Shown here one piece after another: positions 1 to 8,997 of a stretch of DNA of 64,000 nucleotides; the first letter of the stretch is position 1; the number at the start of each line of letters is the position of its first letter. Origin of the DNA: a virus; the IMG/VR virus record IMGVR_UViG_3300008119_000039, positions 1 to 64,000 of that record; one strand, given 5' to 3'. Made by a program: the position numbers and the translations under genes. A model generated the notes under the pieces. That model was not told the origin of the DNA. It did no database searches and saw only the letters and a list, made by a program, of their open reading frames with translations.

Positions 1-291
1 TTCTATAATTACATGGCGAAGTTCCCAAATGCAAAACAACAAACAATGTGGGCACGTGGGTCATTGGATCAGATGGCAATAGATTCTCTAGCAGTTAAAT
101 TTGACTTAGAAGAAATTACAGGGTATAATGTATGGAGGGATGTTAGAACGGCAGTCGATATCCTATACGGAACTACTAATGGATACGTTGAAGTAGTGCA
201 CCCACTATTTTCTAGACACGAAGTTATCAAGCATCATCCTGTTCACGACTGTGCCCTTGACGCAATGCAATTAATGTATGGAAAACAATAA
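1..291 (+). CDS. DexA-like 3'-5' exonuclease, C-terminal part (cut by window edge)
   Basis: The reading frame is open to the left edge, so the first ATG (13) is internal and only the C-terminal part is visible. The segment WARGSLDQMAIDSLA, then RDVRTAVDILYG, then HPVHDCALDAMQLM resembles the end of DnaQ-fold exonucleases of the DexA/exoribonuclease VIII-like type: a 'WARG' strand, the 'RDVRT' strand and the final HD..D exo III motif. Such enzymes degrade DNA or RNA from the 3' end using two metal ions. The stop overlaps the polymerase start (TAATG), so the two are probably co-translated. The exo I and exo II residues lie outside the window, so the assignment rests on the C-terminal motif only. 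Confidence 0.6.
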   Translation, partial: FYNYMAKFPNAKQQTMWARGSLDQMAIDSLAVKFDLEEITGYNVWRDVRTAVDILYGTTNGYVEVVHPLFSRHEVIKHHPVHDCALDAMQLMYGKQ

Positions 292-2780
292 TGATTTTTT
301 ATTCGCACGTATTCCCATTCGGCAACAAAATGTGTGTCCGTGGGTACGAGAATGGTAAACCCTTTCAACGCAAGATTGACTTTTATCCAACTCTGTATGT
401 AAACGCAAAGACTCCAAACACTGAGTGGGCTACTCTCACAGGGCAAGCTGTTGAAGAAATCAAACCTGGAACAGTAAAAGAAACACGAGAGTTTGTCAAA
501 CAGTATGAAGATGTCAGTGGCTTTGACATCTATGGTAATACCAACTACGTTTGTCAATACCTTAGCGACACTTATGAAAGTGATATTCGTTGGGACATGG
601 AACAGATCAAAGTGTTTACCATTGACATTGAGACTGCCACTGAGTCAGGATTCCCAGATATTAAATCAGCCAATGAAGAGATCCTATTAATCACGATTAA
701 AGATTTGCAGTCCAAGCGTATCATTACGTTTGGATCACGTGCATTTGTTCATGGTCGTGATGATGTAATCTACGTTCATTGTAAAGACGAACTGCACCTG
801 CTCAAAGAGTTTATGATTTGGTGGCAGCAAAACTACCCAGATGTTTTAACTGGTTGGAATATTAACTTCTTTGACGTGCCGTATTTAATCAAGCGTGTTT
901 CCCGTGAACTTGGCGAAACCATCGCCAATAAGTTTTCACCATGGGGTTATATCAATGAGCGTAAGATATTTGTTAAAGGTAACGAAGAAATCTCCTACGA
1001 CATTCATGGAGTTTCCCAGCTAGACTATCTTGACTTGTATAAAAAGTTTACTTATCAAAAGCAAGAGTCTTATCGTCTTGATTACATTGCACAAGAAGAA
1101 CTCGGTGATGCCAAGAAAGAAAATCCAGGTGATACGTTCAAAGACTTTTATAATGATCACTGGCAGCAGTTTGTTGAATATAACATCCACGACGTAGAGT
1201 TGGTTGATAAACTTGAAGACAAGATGCGACTAATTGAGTTGTGCCTAACTATGGCGTACAACGCAAAGATTAACTATGAAGATGTGTTCTCTCAAGTACG
1301 TATGTGGGATGCCATTATCTACAATCACTTGCGTAAGAAAAAGATTGCCATTCCAACAAAGACTGGTTCAAGTAAGAATGAACAGTTTGAAGGTGCGTAT
1401 GTAAAAGATGTTTTGGTTGGTGGTCATAAATGGGTAGCTTCCTTTGACTTGAACTCACTGTATCCGCATTTGATTATGCAGTATAATATCTCACCAGAAA
1501 CTCTTACCTCAGAAAAGATTAGCGTAACTGTTGACAAATTGCTGAACAAAGAAGTTGATACATCATATGCCAAACGTAGAGATCTAGCATTAACTGCCAA
1601 TGGTTGGACATATCGCAGAGACGTCAAAGGGTTTATGCCTGAGTTAATGGAAAAGATGTATGCCGATCGTTCAAAGTTTAAAAAGCAGATGCTTAAGATT
1701 GAACAAGAATATCAAAACGACAAATCCAAGAAAGATCTTCTCAAAGAGATTAGCCGACTGAACAATCTACAGATGGCTATGAAGATTGCACTGAACTCTG
1801 CTTATGGTGCCATGGGTAATCAGTACTTCCGATACTTTGATATTCGTATGGCTGAAGGCATTACTACCAGTGGTCAACTATCCATTCGTTGGATGGCGAA
1901 CAAACTAAACGCATTCTTGAACAAAACTCTCAAGACTGAAGGTAAAGACTTTGTTATTGCGATTGACACTGACTCAATCTATCTTACGCTTGAGCACTTG
2001 GTTGAGAAAGTTTGTGAAGGTAAAGATACTGCCGCAAAGATTAAGTTTATGGACAAGATCTGCGAAGAAGTCTTTCAACCATTCATTGATCAAGGTTATC
2101 AAGAACTAGCTGAGTATATGAACGCATACTCGCAAAAGATGATTATGAAGCGTGAGGTGCTGGCTGACAAAGGTATCTGGACTGCCAAGAAACGATATAT
2201 CCTTAACGTGCATAACTCTGAGGGTGTTCAATACGCAAAGCCCAAGCTAAAGGTAATGGGTCTTGAGATGGTTAAGTCAAGTACTCCTGCAGCAATTCGT
2301 GATAAGCTACGAGAATCTATTGATGTAATTCTTAAAGGTAATGAAGCTGACTTGCACGCATACATTGAAACATTCCGTGCCGAGTTTAACCAAATGCCTG
2401 TTGAAGCCATTGCATTCCCTCGTGGTGTTAATGGCTTGCGTCAGTATGCTGGTTCTCCGATCTATTCAAAAGGTACACCGATTCACGTGCGTGGTTCTCT
2501 GTTGTATAATCACTACGTTAAAAAGTTTGGACTAGATAGAAAGTACCAGCTAATTAAAGAAGGTGAGAAGATTAGGTTTATCTACGTCAAGAAACCAAAT
2601 CCATTTAATGAGGATGTCATTGCATTCCCGCAATCTATTCCTAAAGAGTTTGGACTTGAAGAGTTTATTGATTATGAACTGCAGTTTAAAAAGACTTTCC
2701 TTGACGCAATGCAAACTGTAATTGAACCACTTGGTTGGAAAGTTGAACATCAATCATCATTGGAAGACTTCTTTGGATAA
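291..2780 (+). CDS. 43: Family B DNA polymerase (T4 gp43-like)
   Basis: Replicative DNA polymerase with proofreading, 829 aa, slightly shorter than T4 gp43 (about 900 aa). The exonuclease motifs are visible: exo I FTIDIETAT near residue 110, exo II TGWNINFFD near 187, and exo III YNIHDVELVD near 297. Polymerase motif A is DLNSLYPHLI near 385, motif B is K.ALNSAYGAMGN near 497, and motif C is the metal-binding DTDS near 558. All catalytic carboxylates are present and the frame is intact. It follows the exonuclease with a TAATG overlap and is followed by an oxygenase whose start lies inside its 3' end. As in T4 it is close to uvsX and the replicative helicase. Confidence 0.97.
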   Translation: MIFYSHVFPFGNKMCVRGYENGKPFQRKIDFYPTLYVNAKTPNTEWATLTGQAVEEIKPGTVKETREFVKQYEDVSGFDIYGNTNYVCQYLSDTYESDIRWDMEQIKVFTIDIETATESGFPDIKSANEEILLITIKDLQSKRIITFGSRAFVHGRDDVIYVHCKDELHLLKEFMIWWQQNYPDVLTGWNINFFDVPYLIKRVSRELGETIANKFSPWGYINERKIFVKGNEEISYDIHGVSQLDYLDLYKKFTYQKQESYRLDYIAQEELGDAKKENPGDTFKDFYNDHWQQFVEYNIHDVELVDKLEDKMRLIELCLTMAYNAKINYEDVFSQVRMWDAIIYNHLRKKKIAIPTKTGSSKNEQFEGAYVKDVLVGGHKWVASFDLNSLYPHLIMQYNISPETLTSEKISVTVDKLLNKEVDTSYAKRRDLALTANGWTYRRDVKGFMPELMEKMYADRSKFKKQMLKIEQEYQNDKSKKDLLKEISRLNNLQMAMKIALNSAYGAMGNQYFRYFDIRMAEGITTSGQLSIRWMANKLNAFLNKTLKTEGKDFVIAIDTDSIYLTLEHLVEKVCEGKDTAAKIKFMDKICEEVFQPFIDQGYQELAEYMNAYSQKMIMKREVLADKGIWTAKKRYILNVHNSEGVQYAKPKLKVMGLEMVKSSTPAAIRDKLRESIDVILKGNEADLHAYIETFRAEFNQMPVEAIAFPRGVNGLRQYAGSPIYSKGTPIHVRGSLLYNHYVKKFGLDRKYQLIKEGEKIRFIYVKKPNPFNEDVIAFPQSIPKEFGLEEFIDYELQFKKTFLDAMQTVIEPLGWKVEHQSSLEDFFG

Positions 2781-3324
2781 TATTCGTATCATTAAAACAG
2801 GAATCAATGTTTCAAAGATTTTGAAACAGTTGCAAGAATATCCACAAGATTGGGGTTCTCAGAAAAGCATTGAAGGTGTTAAAGACTTAACCAAAGATTA
2901 TGATGCTTTAAAATTCTTACAAATGGATGTTGGTGCTTTGCAATTAGTTATGGGTGTTGTTTCCAGCAAAGAACAATTTGTTGGAGATAGTGAAATCTCT
3001 AGACCAACACCAGCATATGAAAGACACACAGAAGTCGTTAGATTCTTAAAACGAAATTTTAAGAAATTTGACAGATGTGGATTTTTGTCATTGCCGATAG
3101 GTGGTATTGTCGGTCAGCATATTGACATTGGTAGTTACTATCAAACCAGAGATAGATACCATCTTGCAATTCAAGGCACATACATATACACAGTTGGTGG
3201 TGAATCTGTTACAGTTGAACCTGGAACTCTACTTTGGTTCAACAATAAACTACCTCACGGAACGCAAAACACTGGAGATTGTGTTCGCATAACATTTGTG
3301 TTTGATGTACCTCACAAGAAATAA
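2773..3324 (+). CDS. Aspartyl/asparaginyl beta-hydroxylase-like 2OG-Fe(II) oxygenase
   Basis: A small protein of about 183 aa ending in a double-stranded beta-helix. The iron-binding HxD is seen in GQHIDIG and the distal His in LPHGTQN, with an R in the last strand (VRITFVFDV). This is the pattern of the aspartyl/asparaginyl hydroxylase family, which hydroxylates protein side chains with 2-oxoglutarate and O2. A TTG at 2773 is the best start: GGAAG lies six bases upstream and the overlap with the polymerase is only 8 bases. An ATG at 2722 would overlap by 59 bases. The substrate is unknown. It is one of eight probable 2OG oxygenases in this window. Confidence 0.7.
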   Translation: MDNIRIIKTGINVSKILKQLQEYPQDWGSQKSIEGVKDLTKDYDALKFLQMDVGALQLVMGVVSSKEQFVGDSEISRPTPAYERHTEVVRFLKRNFKKFDRCGFLSLPIGGIVGQHIDIGSYYQTRDRYHLAIQGTYIYTVGGESVTVEPGTLLWFNNKLPHGTQNTGDCVRITFVFDVPHKK

Positions 3325-3327
3325 AAC

Positions 3328-3356
3328 TTTACTTATATACATATATCACGTATAAT
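3328..3356 (+). promoter_or_regulatory. Sigma70-like promoter before uvsX
   Basis: TTTACT (3328-3333), 17-nt spacer, TATAAT (3351-3356). Same architecture as nine other boxes in the window. It lies in the gap between the oxygenase and uvsX, about 28 nt before the uvsX ATG. Confidence 0.75.
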
Positions 3357-3384
3357 AGTTATTGAAACTCAACGAAAGGCTAAA

Positions 3385-4455
3385 ATGGGCATTCTAGATA
3401 AAATTAAAAAGAACAGTACGATTAAAGAATCTGCTATTCTATCACAATCAAAGTTCTTTCAAAAGAAAGATATGATTCCTACTTCAGTACCAATGATCAA
3501 TGTGGCATTGAGTGGTCGTTTGGATGGTGGTTTAACTCCTGGACTTACAATGTGGGCTGGTCCAAGTAAACACTTTAAGACAGCATTTTCTTTGTTAATG
3601 GCAAAAGCATATATGGAAAAGTATGCTGATGCTGTTTTGCTATTCTATGATTCAGAGTTTGGTACACCACAGTCTTACTTTGATTCGTTTGGTATTGATA
3701 CTGAGCGTGTCATTCATACCCCAATCACTGACGTTGAAGAATTGAAGTTTGATATTATGAATCAGCTTGGTGGTATTGAACGTGGTGAACACGTAATTAT
3801 CGTTGTAGATTCTATTGGTAACTTGGCTTCAAAGAAAGAAGTTGAAGACGCATTAGACCAAAAGTCTGTTGGTGATATGACTCGTGCAAAACAAATGAAG
3901 TCATTGTGGCGTATGGTTACTCCGCACTTAAACCTTAAAGATATTCCTTGTGTGGTTGTGAATCATACTTATATGGAAATTGGTTTATATCCAAAAGCTA
4001 TCGTTGGTGGTGGTACTGGTTCTTACTACTCTGCTGACAATATCTTTATTCTTGGTCGTCAGCAAGAAAAGGATGGCACCGAAGTTGTTGGATACAATTT
4101 TATTATTAACGTAGAAAAGTCAAGATATGTGCGAGAAAAATCTAAAATCCCTGTTAGCGTATCTTTTGATGGTGGCATTAGCCGTTGGTCTGGTTTGCTT
4201 GACGTTGCTCTTGAATCTGGACATGTCATCAAACCTAGCAATGGTTGGTATCAAAAGGTAGATGTAGAAAGTGGTGAGATGGACGATAAGAAATATCGCA
4301 TCAAAGAAACTGATACCAAAGAGTTTTGGATGCCAGTTCTAAAGCAGAAATCTTTTATTGATTTTGTCAAAGGTAAGTACACAGTTGCATCTAGCGATAT
4401 TTTAAAAGACGAAGACATCGATGCAGAACTTGCAGCAATTGATGATGAAGAATAA
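3385..4455 (+). CDS. uvsX: UvsX-like RecA-family recombinase
   Basis: 356 aa, RecA fold. The Walker A segment is AGPSKHFKTAF near residues 58-68, matching the T4 UvsX form (GPSKxFK) rather than bacterial RecA. Walker B is the hydrophobic strand before DSIGNLA near residue 143, and EFGTPQSYFDSFGI is the expected segment after strand 2. It forms filaments on single-stranded DNA and performs strand exchange in recombination-dependent replication. It has its own promoter just upstream and an AAAGG ribosome site. It is followed by a small gene overlapping its 3' end and then the helicase, the usual T4-type order. Confidence 0.93.
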   Translation: MGILDKIKKNSTIKESAILSQSKFFQKKDMIPTSVPMINVALSGRLDGGLTPGLTMWAGPSKHFKTAFSLLMAKAYMEKYADAVLLFYDSEFGTPQSYFDSFGIDTERVIHTPITDVEELKFDIMNQLGGIERGEHVIIVVDSIGNLASKKEVEDALDQKSVGDMTRAKQMKSLWRMVTPHLNLKDIPCVVVNHTYMEIGLYPKAIVGGGTGSYYSADNIFILGRQQEKDGTEVVGYNFIINVEKSRYVREKSKIPVSVSFDGGISRWSGLLDVALESGHVIKPSNGWYQKVDVESGEMDDKKYRIKETDTKEFWMPVLKQKSFIDFVKGKYTVASSDILKDEDIDAELAAIDDEE

Positions 4456-4774
4456 ACCTTACGTTGTCGTTGAAAACAAAGAAGGGTTTGATGCGATAAA
4501 GTTGACCGAAAATCCGTTTGATGGTATAATTTATACTTACGGTAGAGTTTCTTTTGATGAAGATGAAACAACTGGGTATATCAAACTTAAATTTGATTAC
4601 GAGATTTTAGATTATGCGGATAAAGGTTTAAGTGATAAAAAACCATTTGAAAAATACATTGGTGATATATTGCAAGAACTTATTCGTGAAGGTATTGAAA
4701 ATAACAATTTAACATACGCAGGTGGTATTGATGAGAATAGAACAGGCGATCCTATCGAACCTGATTCACAATGA
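4442..4774 (+). CDS. Conserved small phage protein between uvsX and helicase
   Basis: About 110 aa, acidic, no motif that I recognise. The start is probably the tandem ATG at 4442/4445 inside the last codons of uvsX. An upstream in-frame GTG/TTG is less likely because it lengthens the overlap. The 3' end overlaps the helicase start by 44 bases. In T4 this slot holds gene 40, but I see no convincing similarity to gp40. The end pattern (GGIDENRTGDPIEPDSQ) is low complexity. Function unknown. Confidence 0.75.
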   Translation: MMKNKPYVVVENKEGFDAIKLTENPFDGIIYTYGRVSFDEDETTGYIKLKFDYEILDYADKGLSDKKPFEKYIGDILQELIREGIENNNLTYAGGIDENRTGDPIEPDSQ

Positions 4775-6128
4775 GGAATATTGCCGCAAGGTAGTCCCTC
4801 ATTTAAAGAAAGAGTATTTCGCTGATAGAAAAGAAGCAGCAATCGTTATGATTCTGCTTAATTTCTTTGAGCAATACAATAAGCCAGCAAGTCCTGATAT
4901 TTTACAGATTGAATTATCTAATCTTAAAGGGTTCACGGATAAAGAGATTCCTGAGATGCAGGAATACGCCAAGACTTTACAAGCTGATGTTGCTACCAAT
5001 CAAGATTGGTTGATTGAAAATAGTGAGAAGTTTTGTAAAGATCGTGCCGTGTATAATGCCATTCTAGATTCAATTAAGATTATTGACGGTAGAGATAAGG
5101 TACATACTCAAGACGCCATTCCAACAATTCTTTCTGAAGCACTTGGTGTGTGTTTTGATAATCACGTTGGTCACGATTACTTACAAGATGCTGAATCTCG
5201 ATTTGACTTTTACCATAGAGTTGAAGAAAAGGTGGCTTTTGATCTTGAGATGTTTAACAAGATTACCAAAGGTGGATTGTCCAAGAAAACCTTAAACATT
5301 GCCCTAGCTGGTACTGGTGTTGGTAAGTCACTCTTTATGTGTCACGTTGCTGCTGGTGTTCTTATGCAAGGTAAGAATGTTCTATACATTACTCTAGAAA
5401 TGGCTGAAGAACGTATCGCTGAACGTATTGACGCAAACTTGTTGAATCTTACTATGGATGAACTAAAGGTAGTTGATAAAGATATCTTTGATTCACGTCT
5501 AGCAAAGATCGCCAATAAAACCAAAGGTACGTTGATTGTAAAAGAATATCCTACTGCAAGTGCACATGCTGGTCACTTCCGTGGATTGCTTGAGGAACTT
5601 AAATTGAAGCGTGAGTTTACGCCAGATATTATTATGATTGACTATCTTAATATCTGCGCATCTTCCAGAATGAAGCAAGGTGCAAATGTAAACTCTTATA
5701 CATATATTAAGGCTATTGCTGAAGAACTACGTGGACTTGCTGTTGAGTATAACGTACCTATTCTTAGTGCAACTCAAACTACAAGATCTGGTTTTACTAA
5801 TTCAGATCCAGGACTTGAAGATACTTCAGAGTCATTTGGTTTGCCAGCAACTGCTGACTTTATGTTTGCCTTAGTGAGTAATGAAGAACTCGAGCAGTTG
5901 AATCAGATTATTGTAAAGCAGTTAAAGAATCGTTATAACGATCCAGGTTTTTATAAACGATTTGTTATTGGTATTGATCGCAGCAAAATGAAACTGTATG
6001 ACGTTGAGATCTCGGCACAAAGCGGATTATCTGATGCAGGTACTAAAGACGATAAGCCTATGTTCGATAAAAGTGAATTTGGTAAACGTATACATAATGA
6101 AGAACAATTTAGTGGATTTAAGTTTTAA
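4731..6128 (+). CDS. 41: Replicative DNA helicase (T4 gp41/DnaB-like)
   Basis: About 465 aa DnaB-family hexameric helicase that unwinds the fork 5' to 3' and partners with the gp61 primase encoded at 23490. The N-terminal helical domain starts MRIEQAILSNLIHNEEYCRKV. Walker A is AGTGVGKSLF near residue 193, followed by YITLEMAEERIAERIDA, the DnaB H1a region. Walker B is DIIMIDYLNIC, and the H3-like segment ends in SATQTTRSG with a Gln sensor. ATG 4731 is chosen over an upstream GTG at 4722. The C-terminus FSGFKF is short. It is followed by the oxygenase cassette after only nine bases, so both are probably transcribed together. Confidence 0.92.
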   Translation: MRIEQAILSNLIHNEEYCRKVVPHLKKEYFADRKEAAIVMILLNFFEQYNKPASPDILQIELSNLKGFTDKEIPEMQEYAKTLQADVATNQDWLIENSEKFCKDRAVYNAILDSIKIIDGRDKVHTQDAIPTILSEALGVCFDNHVGHDYLQDAESRFDFYHRVEEKVAFDLEMFNKITKGGLSKKTLNIALAGTGVGKSLFMCHVAAGVLMQGKNVLYITLEMAEERIAERIDANLLNLTMDELKVVDKDIFDSRLAKIANKTKGTLIVKEYPTASAHAGHFRGLLEELKLKREFTPDIIMIDYLNICASSRMKQGANVNSYTYIKAIAEELRGLAVEYNVPILSATQTTRSGFTNSDPGLEDTSESFGLPATADFMFALVSNEELEQLNQIIVKQLKNRYNDPGFYKRFVIGIDRSKMKLYDVEISAQSGLSDAGTKDDKPMFDKSEFGKRIHNEEQFSGFKF

Positions 6129-6137
6129 GGAGCCAAA

Positions 6138-7445
6138 ATGGTAAAAGTTATTGTAGCAGAAAACAAATATGATGCAAAACACATGTTGGGTCAATTTCCA
6201 ACTGAAGCAGATTACGATCTTTTAATTGAAGAAGATATGGACGTTTATATGCCAGAAGTTCCAGGACATCCTGAACTGACATATACCGAAGAACGTATTG
6301 TTCTTAAGTTTCGTAAGAATTACTTTACAAAAGAACAGCAAGAGCAAGCATACGTTGGTTTGAGAGAAGCTGCTGTTGAATCTCAGAATCGTGGTATTGC
6401 TGCTGGTCCACGTCAAGGTTCATTGGGTAATCGCCAGTGGGTAACAGACTACGAATATGATATGCTTGACGTATTCTTAAAGCCAAGTGAAAACTTGTTT
6501 GGTGACGATCCAGTTGAAGTTGTTCGCAATAAACATAAAAATATTGCTGCCAATGCTTCTAATCGTGCACGTGTTTGGTCAGTTGATGGTGTCAAGAAAG
6601 AGAACTTTGTATTTGACACTTGGGTTGATACTGTTCGTAAACTGACACCCGATGCTGCCAAAGCAGAAGCAGAACGTGTAGCTGAAGATCTTATCTGCGC
6701 AACAACTTACGCAAACTCAGTTCACTCTGGCATTGCTGGTTGGTTCGATAGATATCCACGCATTCCTTATGGTCGTGCCACAAGTTATACTCGTGACAAC
6801 TTTGACAAGTTTAAGATGGCCTTTCCTTTCTTACAAACTCTATCACAGGGTTTTAAAGAATTGTTACCGTGGAGATATGGCAATCAAATGGCAGCAGCAA
6901 ATAAACTAGATCCAAACTATTTGGTTCCAGGTACGCCATTTACTACCATTACCGTAAACAAAACTTTCCGTACTGCTTGCCATTATGATGCTGGCGATCT
7001 AACAAGTGGATTGTCTAATCTACTGACTCTTTCAAACACTGGTAACTATTCTGGTTGTTACTTGGTTGCACCTGAGTATCGTGTAGCGGTTAATGTGCGT
7101 CCAGGAGATTTGTTGTTGATTAATAACCACGAAGTTATGCACGGAAATACTGAAATTAAAGTGCACGATGAAATCTCAGAACGTATTAGCTTGGTTTGCT
7201 ACTTCCGTGAAAAGATGCTTGAGTTGGGTTCAAAAGAGTATGAAGATACTCGTTTCCAATTCGTTGAAGATCGTCGTAAGAATAAAGAACATCCAGAGAA
7301 CAGAGCATTGTGGAATGGCGTATCTCCAGGTATGTGGGAATCAGATGAGTGGTATGATTACCTACGCAGCAAACTTGGTGAAGAACAACTGGTGAAGTAT
7401 CATCCAGAATCACAAAAGGCTAACTCACTAGAAAGTTTCTTCTGA
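6138..7445 (+). CDS. TET/JBP-like 2OG-Fe(II) dioxygenase (predicted DNA base oxidase)
   Basis: 435 aa. The C-terminal half carries the signature I associate with phage TET/JBP-type nucleic-acid dioxygenases: TITVNKTFRTACHYDAGDL with H282 and D284, then a Gly-rich strand, VRPGDLLLINNHEVMHGNT with distal His 335, and an Arg near 349 in the last strand (ERISLVCYF), the probable 2OG ligand. In this family the enzyme hydroxylates the methyl group of 5-methylcytosine or thymine in DNA. The N-terminal 180 residues are charged and of unknown role. A strong ribosome site (AAGGAG) precedes the ATG. The stop overlaps the next gene (TGATG). No C5-cytosine methyltransferase is seen nearby, which favours thymine as substrate, but this is inference. 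Confidence 0.78.
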   Translation: MVKVIVAENKYDAKHMLGQFPTEADYDLLIEEDMDVYMPEVPGHPELTYTEERIVLKFRKNYFTKEQQEQAYVGLREAAVESQNRGIAAGPRQGSLGNRQWVTDYEYDMLDVFLKPSENLFGDDPVEVVRNKHKNIAANASNRARVWSVDGVKKENFVFDTWVDTVRKLTPDAAKAEAERVAEDLICATTYANSVHSGIAGWFDRYPRIPYGRATSYTRDNFDKFKMAFPFLQTLSQGFKELLPWRYGNQMAAANKLDPNYLVPGTPFTTITVNKTFRTACHYDAGDLTSGLSNLLTLSNTGNYSGCYLVAPEYRVAVNVRPGDLLLINNHEVMHGNTEIKVHDEISERISLVCYFREKMLELGSKEYEDTRFQFVEDRRKNKEHPENRALWNGVSPGMWESDEWYDYLRSKLGEEQLVKYHPESQKANSLESFF

Positions 7446-8122
7446 TGTGTGCCGTCATTGGAGCCATCCTGCAGAAACCAACTCTGCAGGATTTTGATAT
7501 GTTACATCGTGTATTCCTAGAGTCCAAGATTCGTGGTATGCACGCAACTGGAATATCTTATGTCAAGAATGACCGAGTTGTTACTGAGAAGCACCCTGTA
7601 CCTGCCAATGAGTTTCCTTTTAATTTTGCAGAGTATGTTAATGAAGATGGGAATCTCTACCTTATTGGTCACTGTCGTTACAGCACTAGCGATCTTGAGT
7701 ATAATCAGCCAATTGGTAATGATTTACATTCAATAGTTCACAATGGAGTTATCACTCAAGAACTACCAGAACGTTGGAAAGAATTGTATAATTATGATTG
7801 TGAAACAAAGAACGATAGCGAGTTAGTCCTACACTCGCATTCGCCACTTGAAGAGTTTCCTGATATGTCTATGGGTGTTTGTGAATTAACCAACGATAAG
7901 AAGCTACTTGCGTATCGTAACGGCAAGCGACCATTATACTTGACTAGTATTTCAAATGGATGTATAATTACTTCTACTGCTGATATTCCTAAACGTGCAG
8001 AAGTAGAAGGATTCCCTATTAACCTTTTACCAAACCACTATACTACATTTGATAGTGAGTTGGCTATGACTATTGAAAAGGTTAATATTGATGCTGTTGA
8101 TTACCAACTTATAGGTGACTGA
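7445..8122 (+). CDS. Class II glutamine amidotransferase (stand-alone)
   Basis: 225 aa. It begins M-C-A-V-I-G, so after Met removal Cys1 would be the Ntn-type nucleophile that releases ammonia from glutamine. Further family motifs are RGMHATGISY (Arg and Gly loop), GHCRYST near residue 78, HNGVI, and NDSELVLHSH. It lacks any synthetase or sugar-isomerase domain, so it must feed ammonia or act with a separate partner. The neighbour downstream is an amidoligase, joined through a TGATG overlap, and the upstream dioxygenase is also joined by TGATG. Stand-alone class II amidotransferases beside amidoligases are a recognised arrangement. A role in making an amide on a DNA base or small molecule is inferred. 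Confidence 0.85.
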   Translation: MCAVIGAILQKPTLQDFDMLHRVFLESKIRGMHATGISYVKNDRVVTEKHPVPANEFPFNFAEYVNEDGNLYLIGHCRYSTSDLEYNQPIGNDLHSIVHNGVITQELPERWKELYNYDCETKNDSELVLHSHSPLEEFPDMSMGVCELTNDKKLLAYRNGKRPLYLTSISNGCIITSTADIPKRAEVEGFPINLLPNHYTTFDSELAMTIEKVNIDAVDYQLIGD

Positions 8123-8997
8123 TGAACTATCCAAAAGAAAAATTTACATACGGTATGGAAATAGAGTGGGGTGATGTTCCTCGCTCTTTTTCAATTCCAG
8201 AACATCTTGGTACTTGGGAATACTCCGAGCGAGATATTATTAACCTACGTGATCCATACAAAAATGTATGTGCAGATCCATTGGGTGAAGATCCTCCATT
8301 TGGTGGCGAGATTAATACCAAGCCAACTCGTACTTGGGCTGGTCAAGTAGAACGATACTTTGAACTGCAGAAACTATTTACTGATGCTGGTCATCCACCA
8401 ACAGTAGGTGTTACTGCCCATACACACATTCACTGTCGCATTCCTGGATTGCGTGACGACATCGATGCACTAAAGCGACTAACCAAATATATTAAAGATA
8501 ACCAAACAACAACAGTTGATCGTGTTTATGGTTTCTATGACCACAATCAAATGAAAGGTGCCAAAGGTGCCAAGATGTATTTGAAGTTTGATGGTGGTCG
8601 CACTATGCCAGATTATATGAGTGATAACATTATCAATCTAGCCACTGACTTCAATTCTTTTATTAAGATGCACGCTGCAGGTAAAGATGGCGTTTCAATG
8701 GGTAGACCATTTCGTTATGCCATTAATATGTATGCACTGAAACATATTGATACTGTAGAGTTTCGTTTATTCCGTGGCACGTTGGATAAAGTAGAATTGG
8801 AATCTTGCTTTCGTTTCGTTGAAGACTTTCTTGATGCTGCATTAAATGATGGTGCCAGTGTAGATGATCTAATCAATACCAATGGTTATACGTTTCCACC
8901 AATGCAGTGGGATCTTGCTCAATTCATTGGATGGGAAAAGACAAAGCACCCAGAAGATCGTGGTGAGAAAGTGAGAACTCTTGTTGAGGTTGAGTAA
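8122..8997 (+). CDS. Amidoligase-like enzyme (COOH-NH2 ligase, glutamine-synthetase-like fold)
   Basis: 291 aa. The N-terminus YGMEIEWGDV is the acidic metal-binding strand expected of amidoligases (F/YG.E.E). GGEINTKPT, THIHCRIPG near residue 107, and VEFRLFRGTL near residue 213 are further conserved strands with His, Glu and Arg residues. Such enzymes use ATP to join a carboxylate to an amine. The gene overlaps the amidotransferase before it and the acetyltransferase after it, so the three are a translational unit. Peptide or glutamate-type ligation onto a metabolite or hypermodified base is plausible; the real substrate cannot be read from sequence. Confidence 0.72.
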   Translation: MNYPKEKFTYGMEIEWGDVPRSFSIPEHLGTWEYSERDIINLRDPYKNVCADPLGEDPPFGGEINTKPTRTWAGQVERYFELQKLFTDAGHPPTVGVTAHTHIHCRIPGLRDDIDALKRLTKYIKDNQTTTVDRVYGFYDHNQMKGAKGAKMYLKFDGGRTMPDYMSDNIINLATDFNSFIKMHAAGKDGVSMGRPFRYAINMYALKHIDTVEFRLFRGTLDKVELESCFRFVEDFLDAALNDGASVDDLINTNGYTFPPMQWDLAQFIGWEKTKHPEDRGEKVRTLVEVE